A stretch of 64,000 nt of DNA, from positions 62,001 through 126,000 of the forward strand of contig JAUJYZ010000796.1 of the NCBI GenBank assembly GCA_033675265.1, read 5' to 3'. The stretch comes from Actinostola sp. cb2023 (Eukaryota; Cnidaria; Anthozoa; Actiniaria; Actinostolidae). Under the pieces are notes generated by a model, which was given only the letters and a program-made list of their open reading frames with translations, was not told the origin of the DNA and made no database searches. A program made the position numbers and the translations under genes. Below, one piece after another: positions 1 to 11,403 of this stretch (position 1 is its first letter; each line of letters starts with the position of its first letter).

Positions 1-169
1 TATTATGTTAGCCAAATGTTCATTTAGGCTCTGACATTTTTTATTACATAGTTAGCATTTATTATTGTTCTTTAAGCTTATATTTTAGCATCTAGATGTA
101 AGCTTATATAAATATTTTTTTTTCTTTCTCATACTTAGTTTTAGATTTTTTGAATTGTATATAACTTAT

Positions 170-233
170 GTAAAGCGCATTTGGGCATTTCTGGAGAGTG
201 CGCTATATAAATATAATATTATTATTATTACTA
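170..233 (+). repeat. SINE/LINE-like 3' tail (GCGCTATATAAA plus ATT repeats)
   Basis: A short block with 'aaagcgcat', then 'gcgctatataaat', then ATT triplets. The same kind of tail recurs in both arms of the inverted repeat at 30.7-30.9 and 32.4-32.6 kb. It looks like the 3' end of an interspersed retroelement. The rest of 1-301 is AT-rich with nothing else recognised. Confidence 0.5.
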
Positions 234-301
234 TTAAGCTTATTATTAAGAAAATAAACTTGTTTAAATGTAGTCTGCTTATCGAAGCTTATGCCTGAGT
301 T

Positions 302-1763
302 TTATATACCTTCATATTCGTTTGAATTCACAATATAGTCAACAGCTAGATAGAAAATAGTCTTTCGCCATCCAGTTTTTCTTTTACCATTGGCATATGT
401 TAAGGGGTATTCTTTTAGAAGTGATGAGATGTCAGCATCAGAATTCAACGCCACAACTGTTCGGGATCTCCCACTTTTTTTATAGTAAATTTGCTTTAGA
501 TCGACTTCTTCCATAGGTGTATTGATTCGATCACACACATAACATAAGATGCATGAATGAAGTGTCTTGAACGTCCACCGATAAGGTAATTGGAATGGTG
601 GCATTTCTGGTCCATTTACCTTCCCAGATTTAGTGCTTAAAAATAACACGACATCTCTCTGTTAACAAGTATAATACCATGATCACCTCGGTTTTCATTG
701 TTCCACGAGGGACATTTAACATCGAACATCCCTCGCGAAAGCTCAGCTAAGTCAAGCATCGCTCATGCATAGTAATGAGGGAAATTTAGACTAAATGTCC
801 CTCATGAATACAATCATGAGGGAAATTTAGACTAAATGTCCCTCATGATTATATTCATGAGGGACATTTAGACTAAATATCCCTCATTACTATGCATGAG
901 GATGCAAGTCAGTCCCTCATATACACCAGGTGTACACACAATCATTGGGACCCAAGAGCAAACCGAATAGTACTTTAATAATCGCTCCTCTACTTATGAT
1001 GACTCGAGCATTCAAGACGTGTGGGATGTGTGAAGCTCAAAATACAACATCGTTAACGCATGCGCAATAGAAGGAAATGCACAAAAGTCGAATTCAAGGG
1101 ATATTTTATTAGACCTATTTCTGTTATTTGTTCACACAATGAAATATAATTATATTAGTTGGCACTTTCCTCTTTTTCTGTATGTGCTTTTTAGTGTTTT
1201 GAGGAACCGTATTCTCCCTTACTTGCTCCACTTCGTCATCTCTCATAAAAGTAAACCGACCTTCCACCATTTCTGATCTGTTTACCTTCAGGTACTCCTT
1301 ACTATAACTAATTTATACTCTTTTATTGTGTAAATGAAACTTGAAGGATGTGCAACATGAAGCATTCCCCAGAGTACAGTCTAATCAAGGCTCTTTCACA
1401 AAACACTATAATATATTCTCCTTTGCGCCGGTTAACTCAAGCCTGTATTTTTGTCCATTTCCTCGGTGATCATGGTATTACAAACTAATACCATGGCATC
1501 TTCGGGATATTAGTGATTAAATGTCCCTCACTAATATCCCTCAGTGCCATGGTATTACTTATAAAAATAACTTTCAGTAAGATGAAGAGAATCCGAAAAT
1601 AACAAAGACTGTAAATGTTATCGTCAAGTACCTGAACTTCGTTGCCGTCCCAGATCTGAGTTTCGTCTATCGGAGGTGGTTCTACGTAAATTATCTCATC
1701 TTTTACCTCGTATTCATCTGGAAATCCCTGGCTTTCTTCTTGATCTTCGGCCATCTCCGCCAT
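302..1763 (-). CDS. Two-exon gene, 162-aa protein of unknown function
   Basis: Exon 1 (1632-1763) starts at the ATG of MAEMAEDQEE and encodes 44 acidic residues ending NEVQ. It stops at a CAG|GTACTT donor. Exon 2 (302-658) follows a TTAACAG acceptor and continues in the same phase with RDVVLFLSTKSG, ending EGI-stop. That phase match across a GT-AG intron is the main evidence that the gene is real. The second exon has regular hydrophobic spacing (VVLFLS, YRWTFKTLHSCI, LKQIYYKKSGRSRTVVAL, DISSLLKEYP) that would suit a small ubiquitin/PB1-like fold, but I do not recognise the family and assign no function. The intron holds an 805-bp MITE and a 68-bp hairpin. It could be a host gene or the N-terminal part of a transposon gene. 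Confidence 0.5.
674..1478. mobile_element. 805-bp MITE, TA target duplication
   Basis: The ends are inverted repeats beginning ATACCATGATCACC (left) and its complement (right), each flanked by TA. Inside, at about 760-905, there are alternating direct and inverted copies of 'gagggaaatttagactaaatgtccctc', so the region can fold into several hairpins. A TA duplication is typical of Tc1/mariner-like non-autonomous elements. It sits wholly in the intron of the 302-1763 gene. No transposase is seen. Confidence 0.7.
1488..1555. mobile_element. 68-bp hairpin mini-MITE
   Basis: A near-perfect hairpin with ends ATACCATGGCA and its complement, flanked by TA on both sides. Its centre is 'aaatgtccctc', the same core as in the adjacent 805-bp MITE. 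It lies eight bases from that element and looks like an internally deleted relative. Confidence 0.6.
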
Positions 1764-2239
1764 GTTGAACAGATTCAACACGTGCGAACGGCAAACCTAC
1801 ACAGTGACGTCACTCGGTCATGTAATGCAAAGTGCAAACCACGATCTCAAAGTCTAGGTGGTCGCGCTTCATCGGAATCGGCGGTAAATACAAAGATTGC
1901 TAGTTGTTTGTTTGCATACATGTGTTTTTTTCCCCTGTTGATTTTATATTTATAGCATTGTACCAGATGATTGGCCACGGATGGAAATCTTGGTAAATAA
2001 AAACACCTGTAAGTACTTAAATCCTAGCCCAGCAGACAATTTTAAATATAATAAAATAAATGATATTCCGAAAATGGTACTCCTCATGGAAGTATACCCC
2101 CAATGAAAAGGCAACCATCATCAGGCAGAATGGTAATTTACACAGTAAACAGAACTTAAATAGTACTTAAAACCTACCAATTTCAGATTAGCAACATTCA
2201 AGTGTGTTAAAGTTATGGGAGGACAAATATAAGATATTT

Positions 2240-3153
2240 TCACTGATCAAGCAACTGCTTTTCCAAAAGCGAAATCTTCAATTGCAACTTCTCTTTCTTT
2301 AAAAGCAGATTGTCTTTCTTTAGCAATAGTGCCTCGTGTTGGGCACGTCTAATATCTTCTGTAGAAAATGCATATACATTTCTTTTGAGGTGGCTTTGCC
2401 TTTGGTTGTACTTCAACTTCGTCTGCGTCGTCGTCCACATCTGGCAAGCTTATACTGATCGCTGAAGCATCAATAGTTGAGGATTCGGCATGCTCCATTG
2501 GCAATTGGGCATCTTCTAGATGTCAAACAAATAACACAGCAACATACGAGACTTAAGGTACACTGAAGAAATCCATACTTATCTGAAATGAATGTTATCA
2601 TAAACGGATTCTTAAATCATTTTCCATTGGATCTCTGCACATAAATATGTTCCATACAGATAAAGGATAACTTGCAAGGTGTGTATAAATTGTGAAAATA
2701 TCGTATCACAATGAATCAACGTATATTGCAAAATCATGAATATTTTATAAGTCACATAATCATGTAGATCATAATCTCCTTTTATAAATTAAAAGTTCCC
2801 TTTGATCGTTTGTTCGTCTCTTCATAATTTAGTTTTAGTTTTCGTATGTTAAAAAAATGTTTACCAACCTGCTGATTCAAAGTCTTGAAGGCCCAAAAAG
2901 AGAGGCGTATCTCCTAAAACCTGTATAATGTTTCGCTCGAAGAGGGCAATCGTTTTGGTTTTGGACCACCTCCGGCCCTTTGCTCTTCACGGTGGAACAC
3001 CGAGAACTCTTTTTTGGCGGTACTGTTAAACATTTTCCATTTATCCCGCACTTCATGGCAGGATCTTCGTGCCACCGATACTGTTAACAGCCTTAGTTAT
3101 GGCCTCCCACACGTTGGTTTTCTCTTGTTTGTGATTGTAGTAGTGAATTTGGA
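2240..3153 (-). pseudogene. Myb/SANT-like DNA-binding protein, broken
   Basis: Exon 1 (2869-3153) encodes a Myb/SANT-like domain with VWEAITKAVNS, CHEVRDKWKMFN and a GGGPKPKRLP linker, ending at AG|GTTGGT. Exon 2 (about 2237-2515) has an acidic stretch (PDVDDDADEVEV) and a C-terminal leucine/lysine coiled coil (EALLLKKDNLLLKKEKLQL) ending LLDQ-stop. Proteins of this plan accompany PIF/Harbinger-type transposons and are common in cnidarian genomes. The frame is broken near 3060 (GGC ACG AAG versus KRSCHEV), near 2925 (SETL versus IIQVLGD) and near 2420 in exon 2. The 5' end is cut by a MITE inserted at 3158. It is a decayed copy. Confidence 0.6.
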
Positions 3154-3157
3154 TTAA

Positions 3158-3504
3158 GTAAACTCAATGTTTTGGATAAAATTGGATCTTGCGAAAAATC
3201 TGTCCGTTTTTTTTGGGGATGAAAGTTTTGGAATCACTTTTGTTTTTTTGGAATCACTCAGTTTGACATAATTCATAACCTGACCAAGTTTTAGCAAAAT
3301 CGTTGGAGCTAAAGCACGGCGGCATGATAATTTCAGTGTTTAATTTTGGTGGCCTTCATGCGGCCGTGCTTTAGCTCCCTCGATTTTGCTAAAAGTTGGT
3401 CAGGTTATGAATTATGTCAGTCTAAAGTGATTCTAAAACTTTCATCCAAAAAAACCGGACAGATTTTTCGCAAGATCCAAATTTATCCAAAACATTGAGT
3501 TTAC
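3158..3504. mobile_element. 347-bp MITE with long inverted repeats, TTAA duplication
   Basis: The ends GTAAACTCAATGTTTTGGAT and complement extend for well over 100 bp as imperfect inverted repeats, and TTAA lies on both sides (3154-3157, 3505-3508). TTAA duplications are typical of piggyBac and Kolobok elements. It interrupts the Myb/SANT pseudogene. Confidence 0.75.
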
Positions 3505-3948
3505 TTAAGTTCTAATATATATTATTTTTAATATTCTGCAGTGCAATCGAATTATATTGTATTATAGGTGAATGATAGTTCTAATTGTTGCCAATGTTTT
3601 ATGGCAATTGCATAAAAGCAGAGGAAGTTATGACCCAAAGTGCGCCGAGAATTATAACTGAGTCACCTTAATTACACGGTAATTACACTGATCTCTTCCA
3701 CCGATAAATTGTTCTTTCTTTTCTACTTCATCTACTTCTACTTTCTTGTTTAATCGTGCTTTCAGGAACAGCTTTTTAACCTACGATTAGTTAATCCTTG
3801 GTTAGCTAAGTTAACCCTGGGTTAGCCACTAATCCTGGGTTAAAGTTAATCGGCCTTTCAGGAACCAGGACCAGGTTGTTTATCGTCCCGTTGGTAATCT
3901 AGGTCTTCTCTTCGGCGTTCTGGTGCAGTGCTATGCCCCTTGCGTATG
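3505..3948. other. Non-coding gap with a TTAA-rich repeat
   Basis: No gene seen. At 3758-3867 two 'ctttcaggaac' copies flank a palindromic stretch of GGTTAA/TTAACC words (CTGGGTTA, GGTTAGC), which looks like a short repeat insertion. Confidence 0.4.
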
Positions 3949-6065
3949 TCACGCCCTTTTGTTTCTCTTGTGAATGTGTCTTAGATTCTTCTTTGTACGT
4001 AAGTTTCGTCTCGCCCTTTTATATACATTGCTAGATCTTCTTTTGGCGTCCTGTTGTCTTTTTCTTGTCATCTTCTTTGTGTATTTTTGAGTATTCGTAC
4101 ATTGGGCTAAACCCATTTGTTCAGCCGCTTGCACAATATAATTGTGGCTTTCATTGAACGGTGCAACTCCTGCTGCCGTTCGAAAGTCAACACCCTCAGA
4201 ACCTCCGTAGTGCCTTATTTTTGGGGCCTTCGTGCCTACGACACTGTTGATGCATTCGTTTCTCTGGGACGATCCAAATGGTGCCATCTTCCTTGCTGCT
4301 TCCTCTGTCAAAAAGGGCCGTGGAGCATCTTGAAGGCTGGCGCGTAGATCCTCGCCCTTTAGATCTGTAATGTAATTTTAATATAATGTAATGTGTTTAT
4401 ACAGAATCCAAAACATATAAATACGTAGTATAATTAAAAGTATAAATACAAGAATGTGGAAAATAGAAAGTTATTTTTTTTTAAAGATTTACACTTACTC
4501 TTGCCTCTGGGCAGATCGCTGTGCTTGTAGTTGTTTGGGTCCTGCTTGTACCTGCACCATGCCTCGCACTCATCATGCGCTCCAAATGCATGAGGGATTA
4601 TAGTGGATAATGCCTTTAGCAGAGATGACGGTTGGCTCTCATTTTGATGAATGCAGTACCTGAAACACCTTTGCACATAGGCAATCACAGTAAGGGTCAG
4701 TTCTTTAACCTTGCCCGAGTCACGTGATTGATGTCACTCCACTTCTCGATGCTGTAATTAACCAACGTTTAAAAATTATTTTCGGTGATGCTGTCGTCAT
4801 CTCCAATGTATGTTTCGTAGTACAGACCAGTATCGCCTCCTAAAGCAGACGCGTGTCCAGGCTTCCGTTTTACTAGGCCGGCCACTAAGCGTCTGCTCAG
4901 ATGAACCAGACATTCCTTTCCAGTGGATTAGCCAATCAGAACGAACCTCTTAAATCTGTGGTGGTGCAGACTTTGACCTCTACGGACTTCCACGAACAAA
5001 CCTCACGTGAACTGACAGTTACTGTGGTAGCTTGAAGAGTGTTTTCAAGCTGGCGATGTGATGTTTTCAAAATTCAACACTTGAATATCCACCAGCAAAA
5101 GTCAATCGATCCAAGCGATTTATTTTGAAAAAAAACGCACGTGTTCGTCAACTTCCGACTGGTCATGGAAAGTCATTACTGATATATCAAGCATTGAAAC
5201 TGATCTACGACAACGGTACAAACGATTCTGGTCATTTATTTACTTTAGCAAAGCAACTTCTGCAGACAAACAAAGATTTACCGTATTCATAGTATTATTG
5301 TATGTTGATACTAGTATCCAAAGTATGGGACGAGTGTCAGTAAATTAACTTTCGGTTGTCCGAATATGTTCCTCTCCTTTGACTCACTCTTGGCACAAAT
5401 AAACCGTAAGTCCTCGGTGATGATTTTCTTTGGAGTGCTATCATTATCTGTGGTCATTTAAATGGGTTTAAAACATCATTCATCGGATTATGAATTTTGA
5501 ACAAGCTAGAGGTTTGCAACACGATATCTCTAATAATAACTCGACCTGTGTGAACTGAGTTGAGCAGATAATATGAGTGATTTCATTGGCTACTTCAATG
5601 ACACATAAAACAATTGGGAAGGAATGTCTGGTTCATCTGAACAGACGCTTAGTGGCCGGCGTAGTAAAATGGAAGCCTGAACATGCGTCTGCTTTAGGAC
5701 GCTAACACCACTACTGACAGCATTAGTGAACAACTGGATGGTGACGTTGGACTCCATACTCTTCGAGGAGCCATGGTGGGTTTTTCCTGCAATCGTGGGC
5801 TACAGGTTCCCGCTTGTTATTATTTGCCTCTTTGCATACGCGGCACATTCTATTGTGAGTGGCATAACTGAACACTTTACCCGTTTTAAGTCCTATCTCG
5901 GTGCCAACACCTGACGAGGAGTCATAGCTGCGGCCTCTCTTTCTCCATCCCATATCATTTGATACGGCTACTACGCAACTGTTCCTTCATCATTCCCAGA
6001 AGCTGATAGCTGTTTTTCTTTTGCAGTGTCCAATTCCGCTTTCTCTTTCCTATGATTTGAAGGTG
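3949..6065 (-). pseudogene. MULE-type (Mutator-like) transposase, multi-exon, broken
   Basis: Recognised exons in transcription order: 6065 to about 5955 (SASGNDEGT), then MGWRKRGRSYDSS, TGKVFSYATHNRMCRVC and DCRKN up to 5699; YYETYIGDDDS and IEKWSDINHVT around 4740-4830; 4688-4499 (PHAFGAHDECEAWCRYK); and 4364-3949 (MAPFGSSQRNECINSVVG, PKIRHYGGSEGVDFR). The last intron (4365-4498) has a good GTAAGT donor and CAG acceptor and joins in phase as GKNLKGEDLR. The YIGDDDS, PHAFG...C...WC and SSQRNE blocks match the Mutator-like transposase domain of cnidarian MULEs. Breaks: one-base frameshifts near 5962, 5780 and 4710, an in-frame TAA near 4768, and an 860-bp element inserted in the exon ahead of YYETY. 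The usual downstream nuclease part is not seen. Confidence 0.65.
4839..5698. mobile_element. 860-bp TIR element inside the MULE pseudogene
   Basis: Inverted repeats of about 85 bp begin CCTAAAGCAGACGCGTGT on the left, and the complement ends GCTTTAGG on the right. They share 'ggccactaagcgtctg' and 'tggttcatctga'. The interior has no credible ORF. It separates the SSGVS part of the MULE exon from the GLYYETY part. No clear target duplication was found. Confidence 0.65.
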
Positions 6066-6393
6066 CTGGAAGCGACGACAGGCCCAGTGACAATAATATA
6101 GATATAAGATATTACATGGCTGTATATTACATATACGAAGTTTATCTTCGAGTGGTAATAATAAATCCCACAAGTGAGCATAGCGGTCATGTAGTGTACT
6201 GTTTAAGAGATAAACATCAATGAAATATCACATTTTCTTTTAACTTAAAGTAAATCTGAAGAAGCACAATGAAACATAACTGTGTTATCTTCACGTGTGT
6301 GTCCAGATATCAAGTTCGGCACACATCAGAGATATTTATTTGATGAAGGTATGGGACATGACAAATAATAATAATTATTCATAATGAAAAACG

Positions 6394-7444
6394 TTACGGC
6401 ATTAGATACTTCCCCGTCACTGACGCTTTCACTTGACTCGCTAAAGAATTGGTTCCATGAATTGGTTCGCAAATTTGTGAGAAGCATCCAGGGAGGTCCA
6501 TAAGATAATTATTCATTGTTTTTACCTCCTTCCATTCGTTAAGCGACAACGGGTAAAGTTGACCATCCTCTTCTGATCTGGCGCCCTTATATTCATCGTA
6601 GGCCTTATTAACTAGGATATTCAGACTTGCGGCTGTCACCTGATGTGCGCGTCGTGTGCGGGTTATATATGGCTTGCAGTTTAAAAAGAATCTGCTACCC
6701 CTTGTGTTGCAACTCCCACATTGCTGATAACCTCTGACCACCCACTGCCTGTTAGCCACTTCCCTAGCATTTTAAAGGAAGCCATCTCTATATGCAGTCC
6801 GCCGAGCATGATGACAAATTTCTCTTCACTGAAATCAGGCAGTGCCCATTGGATCTGCTTGGCTAAGGCGAACAATGGATGGTTCAATGCGATGACTGGA
6901 GTTTGCGAGTGATTGATGTGCTGTACGGCAGCCTTTATCACCCGCATACTGTGCGCTATCATGACCAATGAATGTGCATTCTCTACAAACATCGGCAGCA
7001 GAGAGATAATTGCAGGCTTGCAGCTAGACAGCGATGATTGAGAGGCCCTATAAGCCGCCCATGAGACAAAATCTCTGGGTTGGAGTTTTTCCTTTACAAC
7101 AAGTTCCTGAACATTGCTGAGCCAGTCTTCTTCATCGTATTCACTCTCATTACTCAGGGGAGCTGGAGATGTCAATAGCCTCTGTGGTACCTCAGGGGCA
7201 CGTAGATCAGTAGTGGGTAGCGCCACAGGTGTTACGTCGCTGTAGGTTGAAGGAAGCTGAGATATTCTCTTAGACGCCGAGGCCTTAGTTGGATCAAAGG
7301 TATCTGTAGCTCTGAGTATTCTAGGTTATTCATCGGAGGGATGTTGTACGAGAGAAATTGCTGTGCCATGAAAGGAGCCCTGTGAGGTGGTCGAACTAGG
7401 GTTATGGTCGATGTTATCGGCAGCGGCTGTGGTAAAACGTTCTC
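6394..7444 (-). pseudogene. Fragment of an XPG-core (Academ-like) transposon protein
   Basis: Homologous, by eye, to the middle of the intact-looking protein at 48.5-53.9 kb. Shared blocks are DNIDHNPSSTT and SFHGTAIS (7300-7440), FVSWAAYRASQSS, HPLFALAKQIQWALPDF, FVIMLGGLHIEMASF, LTGSGWSEVIS and GVADSF, then ITRTRRAHQVTAASLNIL. The nuclease core and cysteine tail are missing. A stop near 7312, a one-base loss in the T-run at about 6690 (GVADSF then a shift) and truncation near 6460 show it is dead. The sequence is well diverged from the 50-kb copy, so at least two lineages of the element have lived in this genome. Confidence 0.65.
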
Positions 7445-7518
7445 CTTTCAGTGTAGAAGGGCAAACAACTCCTTCGCGCTCATTACGTCCAATGACGCTG
7501 TTATGATGCTATATAATA

Positions 7519-10180
7519 ATGCTACTGTGCAGTCACGCTCTTTTGAGCTCTCTGGTATTTCTCATTTTCTGCCATTCTGGCAATGGTCCAGATCATGCAG
7601 TCGCCTTCCAGGGGTATGTAATGTCTATGAGACTGATAACAGCGTCTCAAATACTGGAAAATCAAGGACATATCGCTTATTCAGGGATTTTTTGTCTGCA
7701 TCGCTGGTCGCCCTTAATCGATGACTCTAACGAACGACTTGAGGAAATTTGCACAACAAAGACCTGCACTTATCTGCCATTGTTTTATGTGGCTGAAACA
7801 AGAGTATACGTACCTTTTACTAAAGCAACGCACACTATCCACACTAAAAAACGAAAGCTATCGAAATCTCGAGTTCTGTATTACCCAAATACATCTGCAA
7901 CTAGGAGATTGTTGTTACTATCTGGTGATGTCGAGCAAAACCCAGGATGGGAAAACGATCGACCTGAAACTCTTCAAACGGCGATAGAACGTACAAGAAG
8001 TTTTGCCACTAATTTAAGCATTCCCGTGCGTATTTCCGAAAGGATGAATCTTCATCGACACGTGCTTCGGACGGAATCCAATGAACTGTATCAACATCAA
8101 TTATAATGGACTGTCTTTAAATAATCATCTGAAAGAGCTGAGCTTTTGTCTTATGAATACTCGATCACTTAATAATAAAGCCGCTGAATTTATTGATTTC
8201 ATCTGCGATTACAAGCCTGATATTGTTGCTTTAACTGAAACCTGGTTCCATGAAGATGAGACTGCCGCCAGAACTCTCTGCACGCCTATAGGATACGAAC
8301 TTTTTGATCATCCACGATCTGGCCGATATGGGGGTGGCACTGGAGTGCTGTTCAGGAATAATTTTAAGTGTCAGCAAAGTCGCCGCTGCAGAACGTCGAT
8401 CCTATGAGTATTCTGAGTGGAATATAAAATCTGGATCCCAGCGTATTCGTTTAATTGTCGTTTACAGAATACCATACTCTGAAGCTCATCCTATATCTAC
8501 CAGCATATTTTTTGCCGAGTTTGCTGAATTTCTCGAATCCGCGGTTCTTTGTACGGATCAGCTCTTGATTACTGGAGACTTCAATATTCACGTCGACGCT
8601 GTTGATGATGTTGATGCTGCTAAATTACAGGAGCTGCTTGAGAGTACTGGTCTATAGCAACATGTTAATGTTCCAACTCATATCTGTGGACATACCCTTG
8701 ACCTTATTATAACGAGACACTCTGAAAAGATCATCACCTCTCCACCTCGAACTGACTACTTATTTTCAGACCACATGCCTGTCCATTGTAAACTTCATGC
8801 TGACACGCCCTGCCTTAAGAAAACTCAAATATCCTACAGGAAAGTTAAATCCATCAAAATTGACGCTCTTCGTAACGAACTTTCTAATTCAGATCTTTGT
8901 AAGAACATGCTCTCACTAGAGCTTAATGATCTATCTTGTTGACTGTTACAATAATACGCTATCATCAGCATTGGAACAACATGCGCCTTTGATTCGCAAA
9001 ACAGTTGTGAAAAGACCGACTGTTCCTTGGTTCAACGAGGAAGTCAAATCAGCAAAGAGAGCACGTAGGAGAGCCGAAAGGAAATGGAGGCTAACAAAGT
9101 TGCATAGTGACTTTCTGATTTACAAATCAAAGAAAAATCAAGCTACTTTTGTAATGAAGTGTGCACGTAAAGACTACTACACCACCTTTATACAAGAGAA
9201 CAGCAGTGACCATCGTAAGCTGTTTAAGTCTGCAAAAACCCTCTTCGATCGAGACACTGGTCTAAATTTTCCTGAATACAGTGATAATACAGTGCTTGCC
9301 AATGATATAGATAACTTCTTCATCAAGAAGATCGAGCGCATTAGACTGGAACTTGACAGTACTACCAGTGAAGACCCCATAAGTGAATCACAGACCACGC
9401 CCAACGCTCAACTTGACTTGTTTAAAACATTGAGTGAAGATGATGTAAACCATATAATCTCAAAGTCAAGTAAAAAGTCAAGCTCTTTAGACCCCATGCC
9501 CACTCCCCTTGTGGTTGAGTGCCTAGATGTACTTCTCCCAGTCATCACAAGAATGATAAACCTATCATTGCAAACTGGAAGTTTTCCTGACAACTGGAAG
9601 CTGGCAGATGTTCACCCTAGATTGAAGAAGTCAAAAGCTGAGGTCACATTTAATAATCTTCGCCCCGTCAGCAACCTTTCATTCACTTCTAAACTCACAG
9701 AACGAGCTGTCTTCAATCAAACTCATGATCACCTTACTGCTCATAAGCTCTATCCTAAAGCTCAGTCCTCCTACCGCCAATACCACAGTACTGAAACTGC
9801 CCTTCTACGCGTGAAAAACGACATCTTGATGAATATGAATAAACAACATGTGACTCTTTTGGTGCTACTTGATCTAAGTGCAGCCTTCGACACTGTCGAT
9901 CATACCATATTACTGAAGCGTTTACACTCTGGCTTTGGAATCTCAGGACAAGTACTCACCTGGTTCAAATCATACCTAGACAACAGATCTCAACAAATAT
10001 CTATTAATGGGGGGGGGGGGGGGGGGGGGGGAATCCAAATTATTTGAAATGAAATATGGTGTTCCTCAAGGGTCCTGCCTCGGTCCTCTCCTGTTCGTCA
10101 TCTATGCAAGCAAACTGTTTACCATTCTAGAAACGCATCTACCAGACGTCCGACACTCAGTTATACATTTCATTTAGACC
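7519..10180 (+). pseudogene. CR1/L2-like non-LTR retrotransposon with 2A-like motif
   Basis: Domains in order: an N-terminal segment with a 2A-like motif LLLLSGDVEQNPGW (7909-7950); an APE-type endonuclease (LMNTRSLNNKAAEF, PDIVALTETWF, then after frameshifts LLITGDFNIHVD at 8564-8599 and SDHMPVHCKL near 8770); and a reverse transcriptase from 8990 (VPWFNEEVKSAKR, NLRPVSNLSFTSKL, LLDLSAAFDTVDH as motif A near 9885, YGVPQGSCLGPLL as motif B near 10060). Frameshifts lie near 8380 and at the 23-G run, and a TAG is at 8656. The catalytic YAD of motif C is deleted: GAC GTC C runs straight into GAC ACT CAG near 10150. The RT thumb and 3' tail are missing. Retrotransposition needs EN and RT, so this copy is inactive. 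2A-like peptides are known from APE-type non-LTR elements of invertebrates. Confidence 0.75.
10009..10031 (+). repeat. Run of 23 G inside the LINE reverse transcriptase
   Basis: An uninterrupted G homopolymer lies in the RT between SQQISIN and ESKLFEMKYGV. The downstream motif B is out of frame with motif A across it, so slippage here broke the ORF. Confidence 0.9.
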
Positions 10181-10189
10181 TGCGAGGGT

Positions 10190-10562
10190 TGTCCAATACA
10201 CACGATGCGAGTCAACTCGACTATTGCTTGAGACGAGTTGACTCATCTGCTTAATATTAATGAGTATGCAAATGATATGCATATATATATATGTGCATCA
10301 AATGTGTATATCACCAACCCAGGATGACTCGACTCGTGAAGCCCTTAGTCGGGTCGACTCGTCTGCTTAATATTCATTAGAATGTAAATTGAAAGCAAGC
10401 ACTTACAGTGTCTGTGGTGTGTTAACATGGGAGCTAGGGCTCACGAAGCGAGTCGATCCGACTCAACTCGAGTCGACTCGTGAAGCCCTTAGTCGGGTTG
10501 ACTCGTCTGCTTAATATACATTAGAATGTAAATTGAAAGCAAGCACTTACAGTGTCTGTGGT
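10190..10562. repeat. Repeat cluster with GAGTCGACTCG-type palindromes
   Basis: Several copies of 'gtcgactcgt' and 'actcgactcgtgaagcccttagtcgggt', and a direct duplication of about 90 bp ('cttaatattcattagaatgtaaattgaaagcaag...'), period about 144 (near 10370 and 10514). It abuts the truncated LINE. Confidence 0.6.
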
Positions 10563-11282
10563 GTTGTTTGCATATTTTCAAAATAATTTATTTATTTATT
10601 TATTCTTGGTTGTATAAATACAAACTGTATAAATTATAATATATCATGATATATATTGTATACAATACTGTATTCCTTGTCATTACCATAAATAATTTAT
10701 TATTATTATTTATTAAATAAAAATATTCAAATATTAAATTCATGTGTCAATATAAACAATATATTATTGTTATTTATCATTCTCAACTTAAATTGGTTTT
10801 GACATATTTGTAATGCCAGGTATCCCTGAAAGCTTGGTCAAATTGTAATAATTTAAGCTGTATTAGGTTGAAAACACCTGAATTAAAGTATAGATTCTCA
10901 ACTTTTTATAGAATACATATATAAAATATATGGGTAATAAAAATAATCGAAAATTCCCCTTAAAGCGGTTAACATCAGCAAATTGGTAGAAACATTTAGT
11001 ATAATGCTTATTTTGGTCTTACGTTTGTTGTTTGTAAGCTTTGCTTCATTTAATAAGTTAGGAAACTCAAAATAGTATTATTTAATTACCCATAATGCAC
11101 CCGATATATTGATATTTCGTGGCGGCCAGAATTTTTGCAAATGACTGTATATATATGTATATATCAATTTATTGAGTGATAGATAGTGAGTAGAGAAAAA
11201 GCCGACATTTTGAACAAAAACAAAGTGAAGATCAATAAATATTGGTATAAATTTGAAGGTAGTATGCTAGTTGGTTTCTAAA
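10563..11282. other. AT-rich non-coding stretch
   Basis: TTTA repeats near 10587 and short TA-rich runs. No exon, RNA gene or element end was recognised. Confidence 0.5.
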
Positions 11283-11380
11283 ACAATTAGACTACTCGTT
11301 CTCGTTTTCTATGAGTTCAAATAGTCAACTCGACGCTACGCTACTCATAGAAAACTCCAACTCATAGTCTAATTATTGTT
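11283..11380. mobile_element. Hairpin repeat near the THAP-DDE transposase
   Basis: Inverted ends ACAATTAGACTA and TAGTCTAATTATTGT enclose 'gttttctatgagt' and its complement 'actcatagaaaac'. A small fold-back element, or the end of the neighbouring transposon. Confidence 0.4.
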
Positions 11381-11403
11381 AAATATGACTCTAAATTTAC
11401 AAA

